Positions 45,651-53,598 of a stretch of 64,000 nucleotides of DNA are shown in pieces (within the stretch, counting starts at the first letter, position 1; each line of letters opens with the position of its first letter). The stretch is from Actomonas aquatica (GTDB taxonomy: Bacteria; Verrucomicrobiota; Verrucomicrobiia; Opitutales; Opitutaceae). The stretch spans positions 2,108,001-2,172,000 of the forward strand of contig NZ_CP139781.1 in assembly GCF_019679435.2 (NCBI RefSeq). Direction: 5' to 3'. Both the position numbers and the translations under genes were made by a program. Below the pieces are notes generated by a model. It saw only the letters and a list, made by a program, of their open reading frames with translations, ran no database searches and was not told the DNA's origin.

Positions 45651-47955
45651 TCGCCTCCTCCTCCCCCGCGGCCAACTCGGCTTCCACCTCATTAAGCTGC
45701 GCGGTCACTCCCATGATCAGCAGCCGGTCGCCCGGCTGCAGCACCCACCCCGCATCCGGCGGCAACTGGCGCTGACCCGCGCGTTCGACCCCCACTACCT
45801 GCACACTCAGACGCTGCGGCCAGGCCACCTCATCAAGCCGCCTACCCGCCACCGCACTGCCGGCCGGCACGTCGAGCATCTCGACCGTCAAGTCATCGAG
45901 ATCCCCGTCAGCGTCCGCCCACTCACTCCCCACCGCGTCCAACAGCAAACGCTTCGCCGCCGCGATCTGCCGCAGCGTGCCGAGCAAAAGCAACTTGTCT
46001 CCCGGGAACACCGTCGCCCCCGCCCCCGGGTTGTTGATGCGGAAACCGCGCCGCTCGATCGCGATCACCGCAACCTCACACCGGCGCCGCAGATCAATCT
46101 CGGCCAGCGTGCAACCCGCTCCGCCGAAACGATCGGGCAGTTCCAACTCGCCCAAGTGCAGCCCCCACGGGGCATAACGATCGGCCCAGGCCGGGGTGCC
46201 GGTCGGCGCCGCCGGGTCCTCCCCCAACGAGGCCTCCAGCGCCACCTCCATCTCGCTGTGCCAGCGAATGAACTGCCGCCAAAACAACATCGCCGCCGCG
46301 CCCATTAGCACCACGACCCCCGCCGCCAACCAGACGCCCCCCTGCACCGGGGCCACGTTCCACAACCACAACGCCAACCCTACCGCCACCGGCCAGAAGA
46401 GCATCGCTTCCAGAAAACCTTTGATGCGGTTCCAGGCTCGGTTTTTCCGCGCCAGATAATTGGCCACGATCATGGCGACCGCCTGCAGATTGCGCAGGAT
46501 CGCGATCAGCGGCACCAGCACCAACAGCGCCAACACCGCGCCTAACGCGACCGTCGTGCCAACCCACGGCACCGCCTCCTCGCCCCACGTTTGCAGCGCC
46601 AGCCGCACCCCCGGGCGCGCCAGCACCAACAACGCCGAGACCAGCGCGACCTCCACCCCTATCTGCACCAGCCGTCGCCGCAGGAGCTTCCACAAGAGAT
46701 TGCGGTCCCGTCGCTGCTTCAGTCCTTCCAGCAAGCGGTGATACAAGGACAGCACCTGATCAAAACCCGGCCAGCTCCGCCCCGCCACCAGCTGCGCGAT
46801 CCGATCGCCCTGCTTCACCAGCACCGGCCCAAGCAACGCCGTCCCGAGCGCCGCGCCCACTGCCACCGCCAGATACTCCCGCGGCAACACCCCGCCATCG
46901 ATACCGAGCTGCGCGATCACAAAAGAAAACTCGCCCAACGGCGTCAGGATCAGACCCGCCCGCACTGCCGTCACCTTGTCCTGCCCCAATAGCATAAACA
47001 TCACCGCCGCCGCCAACGCCCGACCCACCACGGCCACCACCAGCGTGAGACCGATCGTGCCGCTCACCGCCGGCAGCGCTGCCACCGGAATCGACATGCC
47101 CACCGCCACAAAAAAGATCGCCCCGAACATATCCCGCATCCCGGCGAACGCCCGGTCCAAGGTCGGCCGCTGCGGGGTCTCCGCCACGATCGCGCCGAGC
47201 AGGAAGGCCCCCAGCGCCAGCGAATACCCCGCCTTCACCACCATCAAAGCCACCGCAAACAACAATCCCGCCACAAACAGAGTCTGCAGCTCCGTGCTCG
47301 CCTCCTTGCCCAGCCACCGCAACACCCGCGGCACCACCAGCAGCCCCAGCGTCGCCAGCACGAGAACAAACCCGCCAAACAACGCCACCGTGCGCCCTAC
47401 TCCGGCCCCCGGCGCACCGCTCCCCTCCGGCACCACCGAGCCCAACAAGGTCAGCGCCACGATCGCCACGATGTCCTCCGCCAGCGTCACGCCCAGCGCC
47501 AGCTGACTGCTCTTGTCGTGCGAGGTGCCGCTGTCGTTGAGCAGTTTGCCAATAACCGCCGAGCTGCTCACCACCAACAGCGCGCCAAAAAAGATGCCGC
47601 CGGCTGGTTCCAAGCCCAACGCCTCGCCCAGACTGCGCGCCGCCGTAAACACCAACAACGCGCCACCCGTTGCGACCACCACCACACTCAGCCCGAGCTG
47701 CCGCAGTCGCTTGAGACTGAACGACAGCCCGATCCCGAACATTAAAAACACCAGGCCCAACTCCGCAAAGAGCCGCACCCGGTCGACATGCTGCACCACC
47801 CCGAGCCAGTCCGGCGTGTAGGGTCCCACCGCCATGCCGGCGACCAGGTATCCAACAACTGGTGACAAGCCAAGCCGACGGCACACCAGGCCGCCGATCG
47901 CTGCGGCGATCAAGATGATCGCCAGATCCTGCACAAAAATCGCCGCTTCGGTCAT
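45646..47955 (-). CDS. Kef-type cation:proton antiporter with two RCK-C domains
   Basis: The protein is 769 aa from the ATG at 47955; the frame extends to 48057 but with a poor N-terminus. The first ~390 residues form a CPA2 Na+/H+ exchanger fold with many helices (GLSPVVGYLVAGMAVGPYTP, then LVFLMFGIGLSFSLKRLRQ). Four more helices (about 425-570) are unusual. Two TrkA-C/RCK-C domains end the protein (GDKLLLLGTLRQI and PGDRLLIMGVTAQL), with no NAD-binding TrkA-N. It probably exports K+ under alkaline or stress conditions. It is divergent from mscS, so both address osmotic balance. The last seven codons are read from the edge of a tandem repeat. Confidence 0.85.
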   Translation of the reverse strand: MTEAAIFVQDLAIILIAAAIGGLVCRRLGLSPVVGYLVAGMAVGPYTPDWLGVVQHVDRVRLFAELGLVFLMFGIGLSFSLKRLRQLGLSVVVVATGGALLVFTAARSLGEALGLEPAGGIFFGALLVVSSSAVIGKLLNDSGTSHDKSSQLALGVTLAEDIVAIVALTLLGSVVPEGSGAPGAGVGRTVALFGGFVLVLATLGLLVVPRVLRWLGKEASTELQTLFVAGLLFAVALMVVKAGYSLALGAFLLGAIVAETPQRPTLDRAFAGMRDMFGAIFFVAVGMSIPVAALPAVSGTIGLTLVVAVVGRALAAAVMFMLLGQDKVTAVRAGLILTPLGEFSFVIAQLGIDGGVLPREYLAVAVGAALGTALLGPVLVKQGDRIAQLVAGRSWPGFDQVLSLYHRLLEGLKQRRDRNLLWKLLRRRLVQIGVEVALVSALLVLARPGVRLALQTWGEEAVPWVGTTVALGAVLALLVLVPLIAILRNLQAVAMIVANYLARKNRAWNRIKGFLEAMLFWPVAVGLALWLWNVAPVQGGVWLAAGVVVLMGAAAMLFWRQFIRWHSEMEVALEASLGEDPAAPTGTPAWADRYAPWGLHLGELELPDRFGGAGCTLAEIDLRRRCEVAVIAIERRGFRINNPGAGATVFPGDKLLLLGTLRQIAAAKRLLLDAVGSEWADADGDLDDLTVEMLDVPAGSAVAGRRLDEVAWPQRLSVQVVGVERAGQRQLPPDAGWVLQPGDRLLIMGVTAQLNEVEAELAAGEEEAK

Positions 47956-48086
47956 GAGGGTGAGAAAACGTCGCTCACAGTGCTCGCCCCCGCACCGCAG
48001 GCAAGCGAACCCGGACGGTTCCGGGAGACTGTCCCCGGGGTTGTAACTCCCGTCCAACCTGTCAGCGTCGCCGAAACCTACCTCGC

Positions 48087-48974
48087 ATGATCGAAACGCT
48101 CGTCCCGATTTATGATGCCATCGTGAACGTGCTCACCTTCGAGCTCTTCCACCTCGGCAAAAGCGCCATCACTCTGGCGACCATTCTCAAATTTTTCATT
48201 CTGGCCGGCTTTGTCATCATCGCCGAGGCGATGTTGCGCCGCGTCCTGCTCCAGCGTGTGCTCCGCCGCACGCACCTCGACGAAGGCATGAGTTTCGCCG
48301 TCGCGCGCATCACCGGCTACGCCTTCATCGTCCTCGGCATCTACCTCGCCCTCACCTTTGTCGGCATCGATCTCAGTTCTCTCGCGGTGCTCGCCGGTGC
48401 CATCGGTGTCGGACTCGGTTTCGGCCTGCAGAACATCGTCAACAACTTCATCTCCGGCATCATCATCCTCGCCGAGCGACCCATCGCCATCGGCGACCGC
48501 GTGGAGGTCAACGGTGTCGCCGGCCAAGTCACCCGCATCAGCCTGCGCAGCACGGTGGTGGTCACCAACGACAACATCTCGGTCATCGTGCCCAACTCCA
48601 GCTTCATCAGCGAAACCGTCGTCAACTGGAGCCACGGTGATCCCAAGGTTCGCATCAACATTCCCGTCGGCATCGCCTACGGCTCCGACGTAGAGAAATT
48701 CCGCAAGGTCATGATGGAGGTCGCCCTCGCCCAACCGGAAGTCCTTCGCGAGCCCGCGCCCAATATTTTCTTCATCGGTTTCGGCGACAGCTCCCTCGAT
48801 TTTGAAGTCGGCGTCTGGACCGCCGAAATGCTGCGTAGTCCCAAAAAATTCCGCAGCGAGCTCAACTACGCCATCGAGCGTGCCCTGCGCGCCAACAACA
48901 TCGAGATCCCCTTCCCGCAGCGCGACCTCCACATCCGCAGCGGCACCCTCCCCATCACCCGCGAACAGCCCTAG
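48087..48974 (+). CDS. small-conductance mechanosensitive channel (MscS family)
   Basis: The protein is 295 aa. Three transmembrane helices come first; the pore helix TM3 is the Gly/Ala-rich AVLAGAIGVGLGFGLQNIVN followed by NFISGIIIL. The beta domain has ERPIAIGDRVEVNGVAGQV and VPNSSFISETVVNW, and the C-terminal alpha/beta domain ends in IEIPFPQRDLHI. The channel opens under membrane tension to release solutes in hypo-osmotic shock. Its promoter region is shared with the divergent antiporter gene. Confidence 0.93.
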   Translation: MIETLVPIYDAIVNVLTFELFHLGKSAITLATILKFFILAGFVIIAEAMLRRVLLQRVLRRTHLDEGMSFAVARITGYAFIVLGIYLALTFVGIDLSSLAVLAGAIGVGLGFGLQNIVNNFISGIIILAERPIAIGDRVEVNGVAGQVTRISLRSTVVVTNDNISVIVPNSSFISETVVNWSHGDPKVRINIPVGIAYGSDVEKFRKVMMEVALAQPEVLREPAPNIFFIGFGDSSLDFEVGVWTAEMLRSPKKFRSELNYAIERALRANNIEIPFPQRDLHIRSGTLPITREQP

Positions 48975-49247
48975 GGGCCTAGGTGGCTACGAGCGTGAGC
49001 GAGTGGATCCACGGGACCCAATCAAACCGCAGATCTCGCCGATAGACGCAGATAACCGTGAGGCACCGCGGATTCTCAATCCGCACACAGCGCCACTCCA
49101 CCGCTCACTACCAAACGCAAAGCACGCGCCCTCCGTGTTAATCCCCTTCGCGTCCCTTCGCGCTCTTAGCGGTTCCCTTCCTTCCTGCCCCTGGGCCCCG
49201 TTCACCTTTCACCTTTCACCATTCACCATTCTTCATTCACCATTCCC
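48975..49247. other. convergent spacer with dispersed and simple repeats
   Basis: This 273-nt spacer lies between mscS (+) and the sensor kinase (-). It contains an element at 49025-49070 (aaccgcagatctcgccgata ... ccgtgaggcaccgc) repeated at 52941-52985. A second phrase of verrucomicrobial type lies near 49140-49180 (ccttcgcgtcccttcgcgct). A TTCACC/TTCACCA simple repeat at 49201-49246 abuts the kinase stop codon. No gene is seen. Confidence 0.5.
49025..49070. repeat. dispersed intergenic repeat, copy at mscS
   Basis: Nearly the same 45-nt sequence occurs at 52941-52985: aaccgcagat(c/ca)cgccgat, then gacgcagat or accgcagat, then ccgtgaggcaccgc. Both copies are in non-coding DNA. This type of element is common between Opitutaceae genes as far as I know; it is not a transposon. 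Confidence 0.6.
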
Positions 49248-52200
49248 CTATTCTGCCGCCACCGGTAGCCACACCTTCACTTCGGTGCCCACCATCGCTT
49301 TGGACTCCAGCGTCACCGCGCCGCCATTACGCCGCGCGATGGCATACACCACCGCCAGACCCAGCCCCTGAGCGCCTTCCCGCGTCGTGAAATACGGATC
49401 GAACACCTGCTCCAGATTGCGGTCCGCCACCCCCTCGCCGTTGTCGCGCACCACCAGCTGCACGTAGCGCCCGGGCGCGAGCACGGTCTCCTTCGCGCCG
49501 GGCCGCATCACCTCCTCGACTTCCAAGGTTAACGCTCCGCCGTTGGGCATCGCCTGCATGGCGTTGAGCAGCAGGTTCTGCAGCAGCTGTTTGAACTGGT
49601 CAGGATCCACCCAAGCCCGACCACAAAAACCTGCCGCCCGGTGCTGCACTTCGATCGCCTTGGGCAGCCCAAACTGCGCCACCACCTCCGCCACCACGCG
49701 GGCCAGATCGGTCGCCGCCGGTTTCGGTTTCCCGCCCTTGGCCAGCGTCGTGAGGCGATGCACCAGATCCCCCGCCCGGATCGTCGCCACCCGCGCGTGC
49801 TCCAGCCGCTCCTGCCCCTCCACCGAAAGCGCCTCCCCGGCCTGCAACCCCGCCAAATGATCACCAATCACCCGTAACTTGGCGTTAAAATCATGCGCCA
49901 CCCCACTCGCCAGCGAGCCCAGCGACTCCAACCGCAGCGCCTGCTGTAAATCTGCCTCCAACTGCGAGGCCCGGCGAATCTGGTCATTGATCTCATATGC
50001 CTGCTGGGTCACCCGCCGCTGCAAAGTCCACGCCCATGCAAAGGCCAACAACACGCCCGCCAACGCCACCCCGGCCGCTATCCGCACGCGCTCGATCGTC
50101 CACCACCGCGGCGGAGCCAACACCGTGACCTGCGACGGCGCCGCCAGCAGCAGCCGAAAGCCCACCGCCTGCCCCTGATCATCAAACACCGCCGCGTAGA
50201 CGCCCTCCAACCGCACCCGGCTGCCCGGCTCCGGCATCGCCTGCTCCTGCTCCCCGTGCAGGACCTCCGCCTCAAACACCGTGCGCCCTTCCTGCAACGC
50301 CAGCAGCGCACGCCCCTCCGCCCGGTAACGTTCCAACACCTGCGCCGTCACCGCCACCCGCTGGCCGTCCAGCCGCGCATCCGCCTCTCCCAGCGCCGCC
50401 AACTCCCGCACCGCCGGCAACGTCCCCGTGCCCACCGGCACCACCACCGCTTCCCGCAACACCGTGCGCCCGCCACTGCGGCCCTGGAAACCCGCCACCT
50501 GCACCCGCGTGCCCGCCGGCAGACTCTCCTCGCGCCGCGTCTGCACCAGCAGCCACGCGTCACCATCCACCAAATACACCCACCCCTGCGGATCCCAATG
50601 CACCACCGTGCCCTCCACCTTGAGCCGTCGCCGCTGGTCCGCCGCTGAAATGTATTGCCCCACCTCCTGCATCGGCCGCAGCGGGAGCACCTCCAGATCC
50701 GCCGCCCCCTCGTCCAACACCTTCACCGCCGCGACATCCTGCAACCACAACTGCACCCCCGTCAGCCGCCGATCCTGATTGGTGATCGCCGTGCACACGC
50801 CCGATAACGCCACCACCGCGCCCACCAAGCCCCCTGGCTCACTGTCCACCGGCAACCGCGCCTGAAACGGCCCCGCCGTCGACGTCAGATCCAACACCGC
50901 CCAGCCGCGATCGCGGCGCGCCCGGTGCACATACCCCGTCAGCTCGACCCGCTGTGCCTCCTCCACCCCGGTCAACGCCTGCTCCAGCGTCACCCGTCGC
51001 GCCGGGGGCAGTTCCACCCGCCCGACCGGCGTCACCCGCGACGCCTGCACCGCCGGCGCGTAATCGCCCATCACCGTCACCCCTGCCACCTCCACCAGCG
51101 TGCCCGGCGGTGGCGGCGACTCCGTGGAATTGGCCCGATACACGCCGATGCCGCCCGACGAATCCTGCACGTAAAACAACATCGACCAACGGCTCGACCA
51201 CGTCACCACCCCACTCAACGTCAGCGGGTGACTGTTGGCCGCCTGCTCCGGCCGGAGCTCGATCGCACTCGCCGCGATCCGGTGCAGCACCCGGCTAAAA
51301 TTGTCCCCATCGGCCGGCACCCGGTTCGCCGCCTCCGGCAGCAGCACCAACATGCCCTGCGTGAGTCGCAACGTCAGCCCCTCCCCCCTCGGCACGCCGA
51401 CGACCTCGACCTTTCGTCCCAGCAGATCCTGCACCGGCTGCTCGGTCACCACCTCCACCTGGCCACTCGCATCCCGCACGAAGGGATGCCCCTCGGGTGA
51501 GATCCGCACCACCTGACCCTCCACCTTCACCCGCGCATGCTCCGAGTGCTCCCTCAGCTCCTCCAAGGGGGTGGCCAAGCCCGCAAACAGCGCCTGCTCC
51601 GCCAACGACCCCAACGCCTCCACCTGCTCCAGACTCGGGCAAAACGCATCTGCCGCCGTCAGGTTACCCAAGCCATCAAAACGCGCCCCGCCCACCGCAT
51701 TCACCCGCACATACTGCCCCGCCAGTGTCGGCACTGGCTCGGTCGGATCCACCAGCACCCAAACTCGCGAGCGTTTGCCATCCACCACCATGTCGAGCTC
51801 CAGGTGGTCCTCCCCTGCAAACCCCTGCGCCAAAACCAAACCCGCAAAAGAGATCGGGTGATTCACCTTCGATCGCAACCCCTCGACCGTGAAGGTCACC
51901 GGTTCCCACGCGATCGCCGCCTCGCCCACCACCGTCACCACCGGATCCCGAATCGTAAACACTCCCCCCGGAGCCACCGTGCGCCCCTGCAGGCGCACCC
52001 GTTGCCCGGACTCGATCGGCAACATCGCCTCCACCTGCAGATACTCCGCCAACGAAGCATCTTGCACATGCAGGATCGCCCATTCCCGATCATAGACCAA
52101 CACCTCCACCTCAAAATCGTAGGCCAGCCCCGCCTCGCGATCCGCCACCGGCGCCGCCCAAAACTCCGCCAACTCGCGCAACACCCGCTCACCCGCCGCC

Positions 52201-52322
52201 TCCTGCGCCCACCCCGTGATCACCCAACTCATCGCTCCTACCCACCACAGCAGGCCCAACCAGCAAAGACGACGAAACGGGGTAGACACAGCGCTAGCAC
52301 AGCGCCCCCCCGCGCCCACCAC
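49248..52322 (-). CDS. periplasmic OB-fold-type sensor histidine kinase
   Basis: The protein is 1024 aa. A signal/TM segment near residues 17-39 (LCWLGLLWWVGAMSWVITGW) is followed by a ~710-residue periplasmic part made of repeated beta modules with OB-like patterns (YVQDSSGGIGVYRANS, VEVAGVTVMGDYAPA, VALSGVCTAITNQDRR). A transmembrane helix (IAAGVALAGVLLAFAWAW, about residue 752) leads to the kinase: phospho-His in GVAHDFNAKL, N box LLQNLLLNAMQAM, G boxes RDNGEGV and GAQGLGLAVVYAI. There is no receiver. A kinase-less paralogue of its sensor part lies at 53.6 kb. The ligand is unknown. Confidence 0.88.
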   Translation of the reverse strand: MVGAGGRCASAVSTPFRRLCWLGLLWWVGAMSWVITGWAQEAAGERVLRELAEFWAAPVADREAGLAYDFEVEVLVYDREWAILHVQDASLAEYLQVEAMLPIESGQRVRLQGRTVAPGGVFTIRDPVVTVVGEAAIAWEPVTFTVEGLRSKVNHPISFAGLVLAQGFAGEDHLELDMVVDGKRSRVWVLVDPTEPVPTLAGQYVRVNAVGGARFDGLGNLTAADAFCPSLEQVEALGSLAEQALFAGLATPLEELREHSEHARVKVEGQVVRISPEGHPFVRDASGQVEVVTEQPVQDLLGRKVEVVGVPRGEGLTLRLTQGMLVLLPEAANRVPADGDNFSRVLHRIAASAIELRPEQAANSHPLTLSGVVTWSSRWSMLFYVQDSSGGIGVYRANSTESPPPPGTLVEVAGVTVMGDYAPAVQASRVTPVGRVELPPARRVTLEQALTGVEEAQRVELTGYVHRARRDRGWAVLDLTSTAGPFQARLPVDSEPGGLVGAVVALSGVCTAITNQDRRLTGVQLWLQDVAAVKVLDEGAADLEVLPLRPMQEVGQYISAADQRRRLKVEGTVVHWDPQGWVYLVDGDAWLLVQTRREESLPAGTRVQVAGFQGRSGGRTVLREAVVVPVGTGTLPAVRELAALGEADARLDGQRVAVTAQVLERYRAEGRALLALQEGRTVFEAEVLHGEQEQAMPEPGSRVRLEGVYAAVFDDQGQAVGFRLLLAAPSQVTVLAPPRWWTIERVRIAAGVALAGVLLAFAWAWTLQRRVTQQAYEINDQIRRASQLEADLQQALRLESLGSLASGVAHDFNAKLRVIGDHLAGLQAGEALSVEGQERLEHARVATIRAGDLVHRLTTLAKGGKPKPAATDLARVVAEVVAQFGLPKAIEVQHRAAGFCGRAWVDPDQFKQLLQNLLLNAMQAMPNGGALTLEVEEVMRPGAKETVLAPGRYVQLVVRDNGEGVADRNLEQVFDPYFTTREGAQGLGLAVVYAIARRNGGAVTLESKAMVGTEVKVWLPVAAE

Positions 52323-52448
52323 AAGCCCCTGCCGCTAAGCAATCTCCCCCAGCTCCTTCGGACAGACTCGCGTCGGCACCCATTTTGCTGAATTGTCCCG
52401 CGCAACCCTCGCCTCCCGGGCCCCTCTTAATCGCCCACTCCCCACATC

Positions 52449-52718
52449 ATGGACGTTATCGCCTTCCTCATCGCCTTCTTTGCCTTCCTCACCGCTGCCC
52501 ATTGCAAAACTCAGATCAAGACGCTCGAGCGCCAGATGGCCGTGCTGCGAGCCCGCAGTCCCATCGCAGACTTGGATCTGCTCAGTGAGGAAACCAAGGC
52601 CCTCATCGCGCAGGACCGGAAATCGGAAGCCCTCTACGCCATCAAAGCCGACGTCGGCTGCTCCCTCAAAGAGGCCGAGCCCATCTGGGACAAAGCCAAA
52701 GCGGCGTCGTCCACCTGA
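52449..52718 (+). CDS. small membrane protein with L7/L12-tail-like helix
   Basis: The protein is 89 aa. One N-terminal transmembrane helix (MDVIAFLIAFFAFLTAA) is followed by a short coiled segment and a C-terminal stretch LIAQDRKSEALYAIKADVGC, SLKEAEPIWDKAKA. This resembles the helical tail of ribosomal L7/L12 proteins (AIK...GLSLKEAK). Similar small proteins exist in Verrucomicrobia. The function is unknown; a ribosome- or factor-binding membrane tether is only a guess. It is divergent from the sensor kinase. Confidence 0.6.
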   Translation: MDVIAFLIAFFAFLTAAHCKTQIKTLERQMAVLRARSPIADLDLLSEETKALIAQDRKSEALYAIKADVGCSLKEAEPIWDKAKAASST

Positions 52719-52898
52719 CCCCGCCGGGCCCACAGCTGACCGAGAGGGCAGCGGGTTTTCTTAACGCAAAGGACGCAGAACCGGAATAGGCGGACGCGGA
52801 CCACCTCGGCCCTGTCCGCCGAAGCCTCGGCGAAGCAGGAGCCGCGTCGTTCCACGTGCCCTTCAGCCCCCCCGTATCCACAGCGCCACCACGCTCCC

Positions 52899-52937
52899 CT
52901 TTTCGTGCATTTTTGTGCCTCTTTGTGGCTACAATCC
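52899..52937. repeat. dispersed host intergenic repeat, copy 2
   Basis: This T/G-rich element matches the one at 26094-26133 before lptB. The two copies bracket host DNA and show that the sequence right of the prophage is bacterial. Confidence 0.55.
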
Positions 52938-52940
52938 ATT

Positions 52941-52985
52941 AACCGCAGATCACGCCGATGACCGCAGATACCGTGAGGCACCGCC
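52941..52985. repeat. dispersed intergenic repeat, copy near tRNA-Gln
   Basis: This is the second copy of the 45-nt element at 49025-49070. It lies directly behind the T/G-rich element, so two repeat families are stacked here. Confidence 0.6.
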
Positions 52986-53053
52986 TCTTCACGCAAAGGC
53001 CGCAAAGACGGGGCCCGAGCCTAAGGGGTCAATACTATATTCGTGAATTGGTT

Positions 53054-53372
53054 CCCCTGCCGCTCCGCCATCTTAGCTGGCTGCCCGACATGGGTTGGCT
53101 TCGCTGCGCTCGTCCCGCTTAAACGGGATCAACCTCCGGTTGCCCCATCTCCGCCTCGCTGCGCGGGCCTCCGTCGAACCCATGGTTCTCACCCCTGCCG
53201 CTCCGCCGTCTTAGCTGGCTGCCCGACATGGGTTGGCTTCGCTGCGCTCGTCCCGCTTACACGGGATCAACCTCCGGTTGCCCCATCTCCGTCCCGCTGC
53301 GCGGGCCTCCGTCGAACCCATGGTTCTCACCCCTGCCGCTCCGCCATCTTAGATGGCTGCCCGACATGGGTT
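53054..53372. repeat. 138-bp tandem repeats carrying the tRNA-Gln 3' end
   Basis: Two full units (53054-53191, 53192-53329) and a partial third (53330-53372) repeat with an exact 138-bp period and only a few differences. Each unit contains TGGCTGCCCGACATGGGTT (53078, 53216, 53354). The last copy is the real 3' end of tRNA-Gln, read on the other strand. Each unit also contains ATGGGTT and AACCCAT as an inverted pair, so it can fold back. The arrangement suggests duplication of a tRNA-end attachment-like sequence. Confidence 0.85.
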
Positions 53373-53427
53373 CGAACCATGACTAGGCGAGTCAAAGTCG
53401 CCTGTGCTACCATTACACCATCGGGCA
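53354..53427 (-). tRNA. tRNA-Gln (UUG)
   Basis: The tRNA is 74 nt including an encoded CCA (tgg at 53354-53356 on the + strand). The acceptor stem pairs TGCCCGA with TCGGGCA. The anticodon arm is GGCGA-CTTTGAC-TCGCC with anticodon TTG, and the T arm is CATGG-TTCGAAC-CCATG with the canonical TTCGAAC loop. A TTGACG hexamer on this strand at 53473-53468 may be the -35 box. It lies between the L7/L12-like gene and the kinase-less sensor. The 3' side is followed by 138-bp repeats of its own end. Confidence 0.95.
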
Positions 53428-53598
53428 GTGATGGGTGGATCGGGCAGCGTGGGACCTTTGCCTTCCGCGTCAAGCGTGTGTTCTGCACCGCTCCGCTTCG
53501 CCCCTGCCGTCCCTACTTGCAATCCCACCTCAGTTTGCCCTCCGCAGTAAAGAATTGCCCCTCGCGCGTCGCTAAAGCTCGCTGGTTGAAGCTTCTTC

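Larger units (their letters stand above)
52719..53053. other. non-coding spacer with host repeats
   Basis: About 330 bases with no gene. They include cttaacgcaaaggacgcaga-type text, the T/G-rich element (52899-52937) also found before lptB, the 52941-52985 repeat shared with 49025-49070, and another acgcaaaggccgcaaagacg near 52991-53010. Only weak hairpins are seen, with no strong terminator. Confidence 0.45.

Noticed and set aside
53043..53427. CRISPR array
   Set aside because: The repeat unit is 138 bp, tandem and contiguous, and contains a tRNA end; there are no unique spacers and no cas genes.
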